Below the pieces are notes generated by a model, which worked only from the letters and a program-made list of their open reading frames with translations, made no database searches and was not told the origin of the DNA. Below, piece after piece: positions 8,637-17,329 of a stretch of 64,000 nt of DNA. The position numbers were made by a program, and so were the translations under genes. Position 1 is the stretch's first letter, and each line of letters starts with the position of its first letter. The stretch comes from Candidatus Obscuribacterales bacterium (GTDB lineage: Bacteria; Cyanobacteriota; Vampirovibrionia; Obscuribacterales; Obscuribacteraceae). Location of the stretch: the NCBI GenBank assembly GCA_019750335.1, contig JAIEOQ010000005.1, positions 124,001-188,000 on the forward strand, in the 5' to 3' direction.

Positions 8637-9437
8637 TTATTTCTTTTTTGCCGGTTCGGCTTTAGCAATAATCTCTTGCATATAAACTTTCAGATCCGGA
8701 TTCTCGGACTCTGTTGTTCGGCAAATTTCCATAACTTTCGGATGTTGTTCGGCGTTGCTGGCTAAGGACCATTTGGCTGCGCTGGCCAGCAGCATTTTAT
8801 TCAGATCTTTGTTCTCTTTGTCTCCAGGCAAAACAGTCATAATCCGTTTGACATATTTTTCGTTGCCGGAAGCGCTGAAGCAGGCCCAAAGCATATCAAG
8901 GACATCGGGAGAATCGATTGGCATCGCTTCCGGAGCCGGTGCTTTTTTGCTTATCTCTTTAAGAAATTCGTTTTTTGCTTTTTCCGGTAGTTGGTTAGCC
9001 AGCGTATTTAACAGCTCTCCGCCTTCTTTGCTATCGGAGCCCCAAATCGCGCTTAATATAAAGCTTCTGCTGGTATCTTTTACTGCTTTTGTTTCGGAGA
9101 ATATGGCTTTGATTTTATCCGGATTTTGGGCAAAAACACGGCTAAAAAAAGCTTGTAGCGGTGCCAGTGAATTGCCTTGAAATAAATTTTCTTTGTCGGC
9201 AAAATTAATCGCTTGTACGGTCAATTCCGGTTGTGGATGTAGATAATAAAAAGTCATCCAGGCTTTAAGATCATCCAAGTTCTCGATTGCTTTCGGCCCT
9301 TGTTTAGCAGAAGCGCTAATCTTGTTTTCCGCCTGCTTTTTTGCTGATACCGCGGAGATGTTTGCCGGGCTGGCAAATAGTGCTAAAGCCAATAATAAAG
9401 AGGTTGATAATTTAAGTTGGCGGTCGTTCACGATCAA
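8637..9437 (-). CDS. Secreted, mostly helical protein of unknown function
   Basis: No family recognised. AAAGGAG precedes two possible starts, a TTG at 9437 (4 nt spacing) and a GTG at 9431 (10 nt); an upstream start at 9485 would overlap the MFS gene and lacks support. Either start gives a signal peptide (STSLLLALALFASPANISA) followed by a charged, lysine-rich helical domain of about 230 residues ending in AEPAKKK. The helical pattern could reflect TPR-like or HEAT-like repeats, but no repeat is clear. It lies 31 bp downstream of the MFS transporter on the same strand. Confidence 0.6.
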   Translation of the reverse strand: MIVNDRQLKLSTSLLLALALFASPANISAVSAKKQAENKISASAKQGPKAIENLDDLKAWMTFYYLHPQPELTVQAINFADKENLFQGNSLAPLQAFFSRVFAQNPDKIKAIFSETKAVKDTSRSFILSAIWGSDSKEGGELLNTLANQLPEKAKNEFLKEISKKAPAPEAMPIDSPDVLDMLWACFSASGNEKYVKRIMTVLPGDKENKDLNKMLLASAAKWSLASNAEQHPKVMEICRTTESENPDLKVYMQEIIAKAEPAKKK

Positions 9438-9468
9438 ATGACTCCTTTCGCGGGCACCGAATGTAGTA

Positions 9469-10824
9469 TCAAGCTTTATAGGCATCTCTGTCCGGATGTT
9501 GGAAAATAATTACGCAAATCGATGAAGATATGGTCAGTCCGGCCATAAGCAGAATCGCTGAATTGAAATTGCCGGTCAGAGTTGAAGTCCAGCCGGTGAG
9601 GAAGGGAGCCAGTACTCCGGCAGCAGCAAGAAAGCAGTCCATCAGCCCCAGGCTTGTTCCGGCTCGATCTTTGGCCAAGTCCGAATTGAGGGCATAAAAA
9701 GCCGCGTTAGGCATAAGACCGAAAGCAAGACCTAAAGAGATGAATGTGATTGCCAGAGGCAATGACTCACTCATTGTTACTGGAATGAAGCAACAAGCGG
9801 AAAGAAGCTGGCAGATCCAGATCATATGCGAGCGGGCAATTCTGATACTACCGGTTTTTTTCCATAGCCAGTCGGAAAGAAAGCCGGCTGCTGTTAAAAA
9901 CACTGCTGCGGTCAACCATGGCGCGATGCAATAAATGCCCACTTCTTTTACTTTCAAATGATAAGTTTGCTCCAGAAAAGCCGGCAGCCAGGTAGTAGCA
10001 AAAAAGAGCAAGTAACCGAAAGAAAAGAAAGCAAAGTTGTTGGACATCAAGGATGGATTGAAAAGGATGAATTTCCAGGTGGTTTTTCCGGCGGCAAGAT
10101 GATGCTTGCGCAGCTCGGCATCGGAAGCGCCATGTTTGATCTCTTGTCCTTCATGAATCAACTCAAGTTCGGCGTTTGAAACATGAACGCTGTTTTGCGG
10201 ATAATCGCGAAACATTTTCCACCAGACTACGGCCCAAACTACGCCTAGTGAGGCAAGAATGACGAACATGGTTCGCCAGCCGTGTTGAATGATCAAATGT
10301 GAAATGAAGGGCGCGCCGATGGCCGAAGCTAAGGGCACTGCCGCTAAGCTGATTGCCGTTGAACGGGCTCTTTCTGACATCGGCAGCCAGTCAGTTACGG
10401 CTCGTGTCATTGCTGGAAAGCAGGGACCTTCAGTGATTCCGAGCATAACGCGCAATAAGGCAAGCACCTGAAAGCCGCTGGCGGCACCAAGCAATCCGGT
10501 ACAAAGGGACCAGGCGATTGCAGAGCCGGCCCACACTTTGCGCGCTCCCCAAAGGTCGACAATAATGCCGCCGCCTAAAGTCATAATTGTGTAGCCGATG
10601 CCAAAGGCAGCTGCAATCATGCCGTAATCGGTGTTGTTTAGTCCGAACTCTTTTTGAATTGGGGCTACGGCGTAAGAGATCGCCGTACGATCCATGTAAT
10701 TAATGATGATTATGATGAAACTGAGGGCGATTACCACCCAGCGATAATTTGTTCGACCCTGTGGTCGTGCCAGTTGAGCGCTCGTTGTGGACGGTTCTTC
10801 CGGTTGACGTTCTAGGGTGTCCAT
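9469..10824 (-). CDS. MFS transporter, anion:cation symporter (ACS) type
   Basis: Twelve-segment major facilitator of the ACS group (hexuronate, glucarate and related organic-anion importers). Seen: NYMDRTAISYA in the first helix, typical of the group; the loop 2-3 motif GGIIVDLWGARK; and GITEGPCFPAMTRAVTDWLP in helix 4 with the expected E and P. The ATG at 10824 has a GGAG 8 nt upstream; a longer reading to 10953 adds an implausible N-terminus. The product is 451 residues, normal for the family. Substrate cannot be assigned. The divergently placed alpha-hydroxy-acid oxidase makes a hydroxy or sugar acid attractive, but this is inference. Confidence 0.85.
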   Translation of the reverse strand: MDTLERQPEEPSTTSAQLARPQGRTNYRWVVIALSFIIIIINYMDRTAISYAVAPIQKEFGLNNTDYGMIAAAFGIGYTIMTLGGGIIVDLWGARKVWAGSAIAWSLCTGLLGAASGFQVLALLRVMLGITEGPCFPAMTRAVTDWLPMSERARSTAISLAAVPLASAIGAPFISHLIIQHGWRTMFVILASLGVVWAVVWWKMFRDYPQNSVHVSNAELELIHEGQEIKHGASDAELRKHHLAAGKTTWKFILFNPSLMSNNFAFFSFGYLLFFATTWLPAFLEQTYHLKVKEVGIYCIAPWLTAAVFLTAAGFLSDWLWKKTGSIRIARSHMIWICQLLSACCFIPVTMSESLPLAITFISLGLAFGLMPNAAFYALNSDLAKDRAGTSLGLMDCFLAAAGVLAPFLTGWTSTLTGNFNSAILLMAGLTISSSICVIIFQHPDRDAYKA

Positions 10825-10974
10825 TGAGAGTGCTCCATGGTGCCCTTGGCAGGGCGGATAATAAGAAAGTCTTGAATTGTAGACCGTGGCGGCAAAAGTT
10901 TGAAGAGCGCTTTTAGGGGGAAAGAAGAATGAAAGAACTTGCTGTTTTGTCAAGAAGAGGAGGCGATTACTCTC

Positions 10975-11127
10975 ATGGACCGAAAAGACCTGAAGCGTGC
11001 CGGATTCATCTGTATGCTCATTCTTCTGACAATGTCTGCTCCTCAGTGGTTAAATCCAGCAAATCAATCCGCGTCCACTTATGAGGCGCCTTGGATTTAT
11101 CCAGGATTGGAACCAGTTAATCGCTAA
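10975..11127 (+). CDS. Small single-pass membrane or secreted peptide
   Basis: A 50-residue product. The ATG at 10975 follows GAGGAGG at 10957-10963 with an 11-nt spacer; an in-frame TTG at 10939 lies upstream of that SD. Basic N-terminus (MDRKDLKRAG), one hydrophobic segment (FICMLILLTM), then a short polar and aromatic tail ending GLEPVNR. No homology recognised. It lies between the MFS transporter (divergent) and the hydroxy-acid oxidase. The strong SD supports it, but its size keeps it uncertain. Confidence 0.45.
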   Translation: MDRKDLKRAGFICMLILLTMSAPQWLNPANQSASTYEAPWIYPGLEPVNR

Positions 11128-11140
11128 GCTGAGCCAAGTG

Positions 11141-11179
11141 ATATCATCGCAAGCGGTTGCATCTATGTCGCGATGATAT
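11141..11179. promoter_or_regulatory. Inverted repeat spanning the oxidase start codon
   Basis: Perfect 10-bp inverted repeat: atatcatcgc at 11141-11150 and gcgatgatat at 11170-11179, with a 19-bp spacer. The right arm includes the first two bases of the ATG at 11178 of the alpha-hydroxy-acid oxidase. As DNA it could be an operator; as RNA it would hold the initiation region in a stem. No U-tract follows, so it is not a terminator. Confidence 0.45.
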
Positions 11180-12248
11180 GAATATCAATCTGTTTGATTT
11201 TGAAGAAGAAGCCAAAGCCAAAATGGCACAAATGGCTTTTGATTATTATGCCAGCGGGGCAAACGACGAAATTAGTTTGCGTGAGAATAGGCAAGCTTAC
11301 GATCGTTTGCTTATCTATCCGCGTGTGTTGCGTGATGTCAGTGTCAGAAAAATGAACACGACAATATTCGGTCAAGAGATCTCTTTTCCGGTGATGATTG
11401 CGCCTACGGCTTTTCATCGTCTGGCCCATGCCGATGGTGAAATTGCTACAGTTCAGGCGGCGAATTCAGCTGGAACAATTATGGTTTTAAGTACTTTGTC
11501 TACTGCTTCAATTGAAGAAGTAGCAGCTCATGCTAAAGGCAATCTTTGGTTTCAGCTTTATGTTTATCGCGATCGCGAAATTACTAAATCCTTAGTGCAA
11601 AGAGCAGAAGCGGCCGGGTGCAAAGCGATAGTTTTTACTGTGGATTCGCCGGTTTTGGGACGTCGTGAACGGGACATTCGTAATAACTTTCATCTACCTT
11701 CAGGCATAGTGGCTAAAAATCTGGTTTCAGCCGAACTGGCCGATGTTCCGGCCGGAGCAGAAGATTCTGGGCTGGCTGAATATATCGCTTCGCTTTATGA
11801 TCAGTCTTTGAGCTGGAAACATTTGGAATGGTTACGCTCAATTACTAAATTGCCGATTCTAATTAAAGGAATTTTGCGGCCAGACGATGCTGAGCTTGCC
11901 ATTGCCAATGGTGCCAGTGGAATAATCGTATCCAATCATGGTGGACGGCAGCTGGATACGGTTCCGGCAACTATTTCGGTGTTGCCGAAAATTGTCGAGG
12001 CTGTTGCCGGAAGAGTTGATGTGTATGTCGATGGTGGCGTGCGTCGAGGTACCGATGTTCTAAAAGCTTTAGCTTATGGCGCAAAAGCAGTTTTTCTTGG
12101 GCGCCCGATTCTCTGGGGATTGGCTTGTGCCGGGCAAGCCGGTGTTGAGCAAGTGCTTGAGCTGTTGCGTGAAGATCTGGATCGAACGATGATACTTTCC
12201 GGTGTGTCGAGTTTAGAAGAAATCGACGCTGGTTTGTTACAGATCTAG
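11178..12248 (+). CDS. FMN-dependent alpha-hydroxy-acid oxidase/dehydrogenase
   Basis: TIM-barrel flavoprotein that oxidises (S)-2-hydroxy acids such as glycolate or L-lactate to 2-oxo acids. Seen: FDYYASGANDE near the N-terminus, PVMIAPTAFHRLAHADGE, the substrate-side WFQLYVYRDRE, SNHGGRQLD with the catalytic His and Arg, and the FMN phosphate site DGGVRRGTDVLKALAYGAKA then GRPILWGLA. The product is 356 residues, normal for glycolate oxidase and lactate oxidase. The ATG at 11178 is used because the upstream TTG has no SD; the ATG itself has only a weak one. A perfect inverted repeat overlaps the start. Oxidase versus dehydrogenase and substrate are open. It ends 3 bp from the convergent ClC gene. 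Confidence 0.93.
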   Translation: MNINLFDFEEEAKAKMAQMAFDYYASGANDEISLRENRQAYDRLLIYPRVLRDVSVRKMNTTIFGQEISFPVMIAPTAFHRLAHADGEIATVQAANSAGTIMVLSTLSTASIEEVAAHAKGNLWFQLYVYRDREITKSLVQRAEAAGCKAIVFTVDSPVLGRRERDIRNNFHLPSGIVAKNLVSAELADVPAGAEDSGLAEYIASLYDQSLSWKHLEWLRSITKLPILIKGILRPDDAELAIANGASGIIVSNHGGRQLDTVPATISVLPKIVEAVAGRVDVYVDGGVRRGTDVLKALAYGAKAVFLGRPILWGLACAGQAGVEQVLELLREDLDRTMILSGVSSLEEIDAGLLQI

Positions 12249-12251
12249 TTC

Positions 12252-13739
12252 TTATGTAGCTACTAAGTCTTTTAAATTGAAATCTTTTTCCGGATCTACG
12301 GTTAAAAACGAAAATACTTTTTGACGATCAAGATAGCCGACAAATTTGCCATCGGCAACAAGAACAATTTTTTCTAACGGCACTTTCTCTAGAAGTTCCA
12401 GTAAAGCTTTGCTGTCAGAGCTTATTTCCAGAGACTGACAATCTCCGTGCAAGAGTTCTTTGTCCGGACCGCTTAAACCGCTCCATTGGCGTAGCATGTC
12501 ATAAACTGATCTCTTGTCGATGCGCGCGCCAACAAAAGTAGCAACTGCGCAGGCGATCATTAGCGGTAGCACAAGAGCGTAATGCCCTGAAATCTCAAAT
12601 ATGATTACAACCGCGGTAATTGGCACGCGAGCTACAGCGGCGAAAAAAGCCCCCATGCCGACAAGAGCCATGGTTTCAGCTGAACCGACGCCGAACAAAT
12701 AATGTTCCAAATAAGATACGGTGGCACCGAGCGCAGAACCTAAAACAATTGCCGGGGCGAACAAACCGCCAGGGGCACTTGAACCGTAAGCCATTAAAGT
12801 CAAGAAAAAGAAAGCGCAAAAAGCTAGCGGTACCATGTACCAAGCTGTTTGTCCGGCAATGATCATATCGTTCAAAGTGGCATAATTTCTAAAATGTGCG
12901 TCGGGCATAAAAGCAATAATCAAGCCGGAGATCAAACCAGCAAAACCTACTCTAAGACAGATTGGGATCGGGGCATAGTCGCGATACAGTTTCAAAAAGA
13001 GCAGAATGCATTTGTTGAAAATACTTCCTAATATGCCGGCTGCAATTCCTAAAATAACCCAAAAGGCGATGTCCAGAGGCGTGAATGAAATCTGCAACGC
13101 TCGAATTGGTAAAGCTGATTCAACGTGGGGTGCGTTGAGCAGATGAGTGGCAATTGAAGCTACAAAACAAGCGATAATCGCTGTCCCAATAGCTGGTGTT
13201 GAAGTATCTTTGAGCAATTCTTCAACGACAAAAAGCACGCCGGCGATCGGCGCATTAAAGGCTGCGGCTAAGCCGGCTCCCGAACCAGCGGCTACAAGTT
13301 GCTTCGTTCTCTCTTTAGAGCAAGGAATAAAACGGTTCAGATGAGCGGCGATTGCCGCACCGATATGTACTGTCGGTCCTTCGCGTCCGAGAAATAAACC
13401 GGAACCCAGTGCGATGGTTCCGGCAAAAAGTTTGACAGCCGCTACCTTTATGTCCAGCGGGAGCTTTGCTCCCAGCAAATAAGCTCTTACTTGAGGAATG
13501 CCGCTTCCATAGGCTGTTGGTGAAAATCTTTGTACGAGATAGCCGCTTATTAATCCGCCAATTAAACCGAATGTCGGTAAAACGATTATGGCTGGTGCTT
13601 GGCTGCTGAGCCAAACGCGCAGGCTGCTTAAATACCAGACACCGCTTTCCAGAGCCAAAGCCGATAGTCCTGCCGCTAAGCCAATGATGCAAGCGCTGAG
13701 TAAGCCGAATTTAGTGTCGTCTTCTTTTAGGGAGGGCAT
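12252..13739 (-). CDS. ClC-family chloride channel/transporter with C-terminal CBS-like domain
   Basis: A 495-residue ClC protein. The selectivity motifs are present: GSGIP (78-82), GREGP (118-122, gating Glu120) and GGLFAPAIVLG. A second glutamate pair (VVEELLKD) lies where H+/Cl- exchangers have their internal proton glutamate, so an antiporter is more likely than a channel. The last 65 or so residues read like one CBS repeat (VADGKFVGYLDRQKVFSFL), probably a cytoplasmic regulatory domain. It starts 2 bp after the DUF1634 gene and is co-oriented with it and TauE/SafE, so the three probably form one transcript. Confidence 0.92.
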   Translation of the reverse strand: MPSLKEDDTKFGLLSACIIGLAAGLSALALESGVWYLSSLRVWLSSQAPAIIVLPTFGLIGGLISGYLVQRFSPTAYGSGIPQVRAYLLGAKLPLDIKVAAVKLFAGTIALGSGLFLGREGPTVHIGAAIAAHLNRFIPCSKERTKQLVAAGSGAGLAAAFNAPIAGVLFVVEELLKDTSTPAIGTAIIACFVASIATHLLNAPHVESALPIRALQISFTPLDIAFWVILGIAAGILGSIFNKCILLFLKLYRDYAPIPICLRVGFAGLISGLIIAFMPDAHFRNYATLNDMIIAGQTAWYMVPLAFCAFFFLTLMAYGSSAPGGLFAPAIVLGSALGATVSYLEHYLFGVGSAETMALVGMGAFFAAVARVPITAVVIIFEISGHYALVLPLMIACAVATFVGARIDKRSVYDMLRQWSGLSGPDKELLHGDCQSLEISSDSKALLELLEKVPLEKIVLVADGKFVGYLDRQKVFSFLTVDPEKDFNLKDLVAT

Positions 13740-13741
13740 AG

Positions 13742-14080
13742 CTATCCTGCCGAGGAAAGAAGGCTGTACAACAGGGTGGAGGCAACGATGCCAGATATAA
13801 TCACATATTTCCAGTTGCGCTCATGTACGAAAGATACTAGCGAAAGAATTACACGCAAAATCGGATTAAAAATAAGCATTAGTAATCCAAGTTGAATAAC
13901 GCCGAGGGAACCATGTTGGTTGAACTGTTCGATAATGATTGTGCAAGAGCGAAGAGAAGCTGGCTCACCGCTAAAAGTTTTATAGTGCGGGATCATATCG
14001 CCGTGATGATATAGAAATGCCAGTGTGCCGATAAGCACTATCAGCGCTGCTATTGCTGTAAAGGTGCGGAGCAGTTTCAT
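13742..14080 (-). CDS. DUF1634 membrane protein
   Basis: A 112-residue protein with three membrane segments (about 7-25, 60-80, 90-108) and the pattern of DUF1634: a HHGD loop, Q-F-N-Q-H-G-S-L-G-V-I-Q-L-G-L and NPILRV before the last helix. The family is typically encoded next to TauE/SafE exporters. Its ATG overlaps the TauE/SafE stop by 4 bp (ATGA), indicating translational coupling. It probably assists or forms a complex with the neighbouring exporter; no direct function is known. Confidence 0.85.
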   Translation of the reverse strand: MKLLRTFTAIAALIVLIGTLAFLYHHGDMIPHYKTFSGEPASLRSCTIIIEQFNQHGSLGVIQLGLLMLIFNPILRVILSLVSFVHERNWKYVIISGIVASTLLYSLLSSAG

Positions 14081-14955
14081 GAGCCGCCGCCTCTCAGCCC
14101 TTTGCTGATCATCTGTATTCCAATTAAGGCAACAAGTACGGTGAAAATACTGCGCAGTATTTTGTTTTGTACTTTAGGCAAAAGTTTTGCGCCGATAAGT
14201 GAGCCGGTTAAAACTCCGAGCATTACCGGTGCGGCTAGAATCGGATCGATATAGCCACGGCTTAAATAAATGCCGGCGCTGGCTGCGGCAGTAATACCAA
14301 TCATAAAATTGCTGGTAGTAGTCGATACTTTAAAGGGTAGTTTCATGGCCCGATCCATGGCTAAAACTTTGATCGCGCCGGAGCCGATTCCAAGCAAGCC
14401 GGAAAGCCAGCCGGCAAGAAACATCAAACTGAAGCCGGTAGGAACATTTTGTGCCCGGTATTGGATCACGCCTTCGGTTGTCGGGCAAGTTCCGTACAGC
14501 TCTAACCATTGAGCGGTTTTATTCGGCGCGTTCATCTCTTCTTTTGGGGCGGAGGGCTTTAAGGACATCCATGCTGATTGAAGCAGGACGGCGCCGAAAA
14601 TTATGGAAAGAATTGATTTGTTGAAATAAGTAGCGGACATGGCGCCGGCAATTGCACCGAATGTAGTGGCGAGTGCCAAAAAAATCGCCAATTTGACATT
14701 GGTATATCCTTCTTTCAGATAAGCTGATGCTGATCCGGATGAAGTGGCAATCACCGAAATAAGCGAAGTGCCGATGGCGTAACGCAAGTCGACGCCGAAG
14801 GCTAAAGTGAGCAGAGGCGTCAAAATTGAGCCGCCGCCTAAGCCTGAAAGAGCCCCGAAAATTCCGGCAATAATTGAGGCAAAAAAGAGCAGTAATGTAA
14901 GTGGTATTTCAGTCATCGGCATAATGAGTATAGCAACTTGCTCAGAGGGCACCAT
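14077..14955 (-). CDS. TauE/SafE family exporter
   Basis: Membrane protein of up to 292 residues with about eight segments in two similar halves, each with the family's glycine-rich entry: GIFGALSGLGGGSILTPLL in the first and GWLSGLLGIGSGAIKVLA in the second. TauE/SafE proteins are linked to export of sulfite, sulfoacetate and other organosulfur anions, but most members are uncharacterised. ATGs at 14955 and 14916 (MTEIPLTLL) are both possible; neither has a strong SD and the shorter one gives a more typical N-terminus. It is the first gene of the TauE-DUF1634-ClC operon. Confidence 0.9.
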   Translation of the reverse strand: MVPSEQVAILIMPMTEIPLTLLLFFASIIAGIFGALSGLGGGSILTPLLTLAFGVDLRYAIGTSLISVIATSSGSASAYLKEGYTNVKLAIFLALATTFGAIAGAMSATYFNKSILSIIFGAVLLQSAWMSLKPSAPKEEMNAPNKTAQWLELYGTCPTTEGVIQYRAQNVPTGFSLMFLAGWLSGLLGIGSGAIKVLAMDRAMKLPFKVSTTTSNFMIGITAAASAGIYLSRGYIDPILAAPVMLGVLTGSLIGAKLLPKVQNKILRSIFTVLVALIGIQMISKGLRGGGS

Positions 14956-14988
14956 AATGCTTGAATAATAAGATCTGCGGGGTGTGTT

Positions 14989-16092
14989 TTGCCGATACTT
15001 TGTCTCTTGTGGTTATGCTTGTTCCTCTCTACTTGTTGTCCGGCTTCAGCGGCGGACTTGGTGCAAGTGCGGCTTTTTCAAGCTCATCCGAAAATGTCCG
15101 GCTTAAAGATCGAAGGTCCTTGTCGTGTTGTTGCGCACAATCAAACCGTGTCTGTATCCGCTGTTTGTACGCTCAGGGTGGAAAACAATCAGCTTTTGTT
15201 ATTGAGTAAAGCGCAAGAGTGTTTGCTCAAAGCTAGATCTTTGCAAGTAACAGGAAGCTCTGCTCGTGGTCTGGCAATTCGTTTGTCTGATGGTAGAGTT
15301 CGGCATTATCGCGGCAATATAATTCTTTCTCTTGATAAGAGCGGCGCCCTTGCAGCAATCAATCAAGTGTCGCCAAGAGATTATCTGCTCTCGGTGGTAG
15401 GCAGTGAATCATTGCCGGATTTTCCTTTGGAAGCACTTAAAGCCCAGGCTGTTTTAACGCAAACTCGTCTGGCACGTTATAAACCAGGTGACTATCTCAC
15501 TGATACCACGAACGATGAAGCTTATTTGGGCGCTGATTATGAACGACCTTTGGTCCGGCAAGCTGTGATGAAAGTTTGGGGGCAAAAGCTTTGTTTTGGC
15601 GGACGGCCGATTGAAATTTTTTATCACGCTGCTTGTGCCGGCTCAACCAGTGATGCGCGTTTGTTCGGGGGTAAAAACTATCCGCAATACTATCAATCTG
15701 TGGTTTGCAACCACTGTCGAAAATCACCTTTTTGGCAAACAAAAAAAACAATTTTGCCAATTGACTCTTTAGGACAAGAGTTCAATGCGTTGCCGCAAAT
15801 TGGATTGACTGACAAGGCCGGACGTCCGCTTGTGCTTTCGTTTCCAAATGGGCATTCAATCTCGGGCTATAGTTTCTGGCTGAGGCTCGGGCAAAAATCG
15901 GGCTGGGATAAAGTGCCTGGTACTCGATTTACTCTTAAAGCTGAGCGGATGGGCAAGGTTTTTCTCAGCTCTACCGGAGCCGGTCACGGGGTCGGTATGT
16001 GTCAATGGGGAGCTGCGGAGCTGGCTCGTCAAGGTAAAGACTACAAGCAGATTCTTGCTTACTATTTCCCTAAATGCCGTCTCAGTTTCTGA
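14989..16092 (+). CDS. SpoIID/LytB-type peptidoglycan lytic transglycosylase
   Basis: A 367-residue secreted protein with signal peptide (hydrophobic to about residue 18, cleavage near ASA-A). The SpoIID core is clear: a VGSESLP segment with the probable catalytic Glu140, ALKAQAVLTQTR, a central FYHAACAGSTSDA region, and the C-terminal GHGVGMCQWGAAELA motif. SpoIID cuts glycan strands lacking stem peptides. The domain is not limited to spore formers and also occurs in Cyanobacteria and relatives, where it probably serves wall remodelling or septation. Start is a TTG at 14989, the only suitable start before the signal peptide. It runs into the aminotransferase operon after 33 bp. Confidence 0.9.
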   Translation: MPILCLLWLCLFLSTCCPASAADLVQVRLFQAHPKMSGLKIEGPCRVVAHNQTVSVSAVCTLRVENNQLLLLSKAQECLLKARSLQVTGSSARGLAIRLSDGRVRHYRGNIILSLDKSGALAAINQVSPRDYLLSVVGSESLPDFPLEALKAQAVLTQTRLARYKPGDYLTDTTNDEAYLGADYERPLVRQAVMKVWGQKLCFGGRPIEIFYHAACAGSTSDARLFGGKNYPQYYQSVVCNHCRKSPFWQTKKTILPIDSLGQEFNALPQIGLTDKAGRPLVLSFPNGHSISGYSFWLRLGQKSGWDKVPGTRFTLKAERMGKVFLSSTGAGHGVGMCQWGAAELARQGKDYKQILAYYFPKCRLSF

Positions 16093-16125
16093 TATATTTA
16101 AGCCATTGTGGCGGCGGAGGTGGTT

Positions 16126-17328
16126 ATGGGTATTTCTCCGGAATTAAGAAAGCGTATTTCACAAAAAGCAGGGACTTTCAGTGAATCGGTGATTCGTGAA
16201 ATGTCGCGCTTTGCTGCCGCTTACAATGCTGTTAACCTGGCGCAAGGAATGCCTGATTTTGCTTGTTGCGATGAACTTAAAGCCGCAGCTTGCGAAGCTA
16301 TTGAAGGTAATGTCAATCAATATGCCATCACCTGGGGTGACAAAGCTTTTCGCGACGGCATATCGGAAAAGAACGCTCGCTATCTCGGTGTTACTTACGA
16401 TCCGGAAAGCGAAATTACGGTAACTTGCGGTGGAACAGAAGGCATGATTGCCACTATGCTTGCTCTTGTCGATCCTGAAGACGAAGTGATTGTTTTTGAA
16501 CCTTATTACGAAAACTACGGACCGGATGCCATTCTTTCCGGCGCTAAACCACGTTATGTATCGTTGAAAGAACCGGATTGGACTTTTGATCCGGAAGAGC
16601 TGGCTAAAGCTTTCAACAGTAAAACAAGAGCGATTGTAATAAATACGCCGCACAATCCGACTGGAAAAGTATTTAGTCGTGAAGAGCTGACGATTATCGC
16701 TGAGCTTTGCAAAAAATGGGGTGTTTACGCTTTTACAGACGAGCCTTATGAGCACATTATTTATGATGGTATCGAACATGTGTCAATGGCTTCTTTACCC
16801 GGCATGAAAGAGCGCACTGTTGTCGTCAACAGTCTTTCTAAAAGTTATAGCGTAACCGGTTGGCGTTTAGGTACAGTACTTGCCGCACCCGAGCTAACTT
16901 TGGCTATAAGAAAAGTGCATGATTTTCTAACAGTCGGAGCGGCAGCACCATTGCAGAGAGCTGCTGCAACAGCGATGAAATTTCCTGACGAATATTATCG
17001 CCAGCTTGCTTCTGATTATGAAAAGCGGCGTGATGCCATGCTCGCTATTTTGGATGAGGTTGGAATTACTTATTTCAAACCCCAAGGCGCTTATTACGTC
17101 TTTTGCGACATCAGCAAATTTAGCTTTCCAAACTGTGTGAAATTCACCGAGTTTATGGTGAAAGATGTCGGAGTGGCTGTTGTGCCTGGCTCCGGATTTT
17201 TCCGACCGGGTGATTTGGGTGATAAATATATTCGTTTTTGTTTTGCTAAAAAACCGGAAACGTTGGCAGCAGCTAGAGAGCGCTTGTTGCGCTTACCGGA
17301 GAAGTTAGCGGCACGCAAGGATGGTTGA
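16126..17328 (+). CDS. Class I/II PLP-dependent aminotransferase
   Basis: Fold-type I aminotransferase of 400 residues. Seen: VNLAQGMPDF near the N-terminus, the NTPHNPTGKVFS loop, TDEPYEHIIYDG with the PLP-ring Asp and the Tyr, Lys239 in NSLSKSYSVTGWRLG as Schiff-base lysine, and the C-terminal Arg region (KYIRFCFAKKPETL). The pattern is closest to methionine/aspartate/kynurenine-type aminotransferases (YbdL-like); the exact substrate is uncertain. The ATG at 16126 has GGAGG with 5 nt spacing, so the longer GTG start at 16108 is rejected. The zinc-ribbon gene begins 1 bp after the stop. Confidence 0.92.
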   Translation: MGISPELRKRISQKAGTFSESVIREMSRFAAAYNAVNLAQGMPDFACCDELKAAACEAIEGNVNQYAITWGDKAFRDGISEKNARYLGVTYDPESEITVTCGGTEGMIATMLALVDPEDEVIVFEPYYENYGPDAILSGAKPRYVSLKEPDWTFDPEELAKAFNSKTRAIVINTPHNPTGKVFSREELTIIAELCKKWGVYAFTDEPYEHIIYDGIEHVSMASLPGMKERTVVVNSLSKSYSVTGWRLGTVLAAPELTLAIRKVHDFLTVGAAAPLQRAAATAMKFPDEYYRQLASDYEKRRDAMLAILDEVGITYFKPQGAYYVFCDISKFSFPNCVKFTEFMVKDVGVAVVPGSGFFRPGDLGDKYIRFCFAKKPETLAAARERLLRLPEKLAARKDG

Positions 17329-17329
17329 T

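Noticed and set aside
14961..15209. Alternative plus-strand frame at the SpoIID start
   Set aside because: Overlaps the SpoIID signal peptide in another frame and gives no sensible protein.
16159..16779. 206-codon minus-strand frame inside the aminotransferase
   Set aside because: Entirely antisense to a conserved PLP enzyme; composition is that of a shadow frame.
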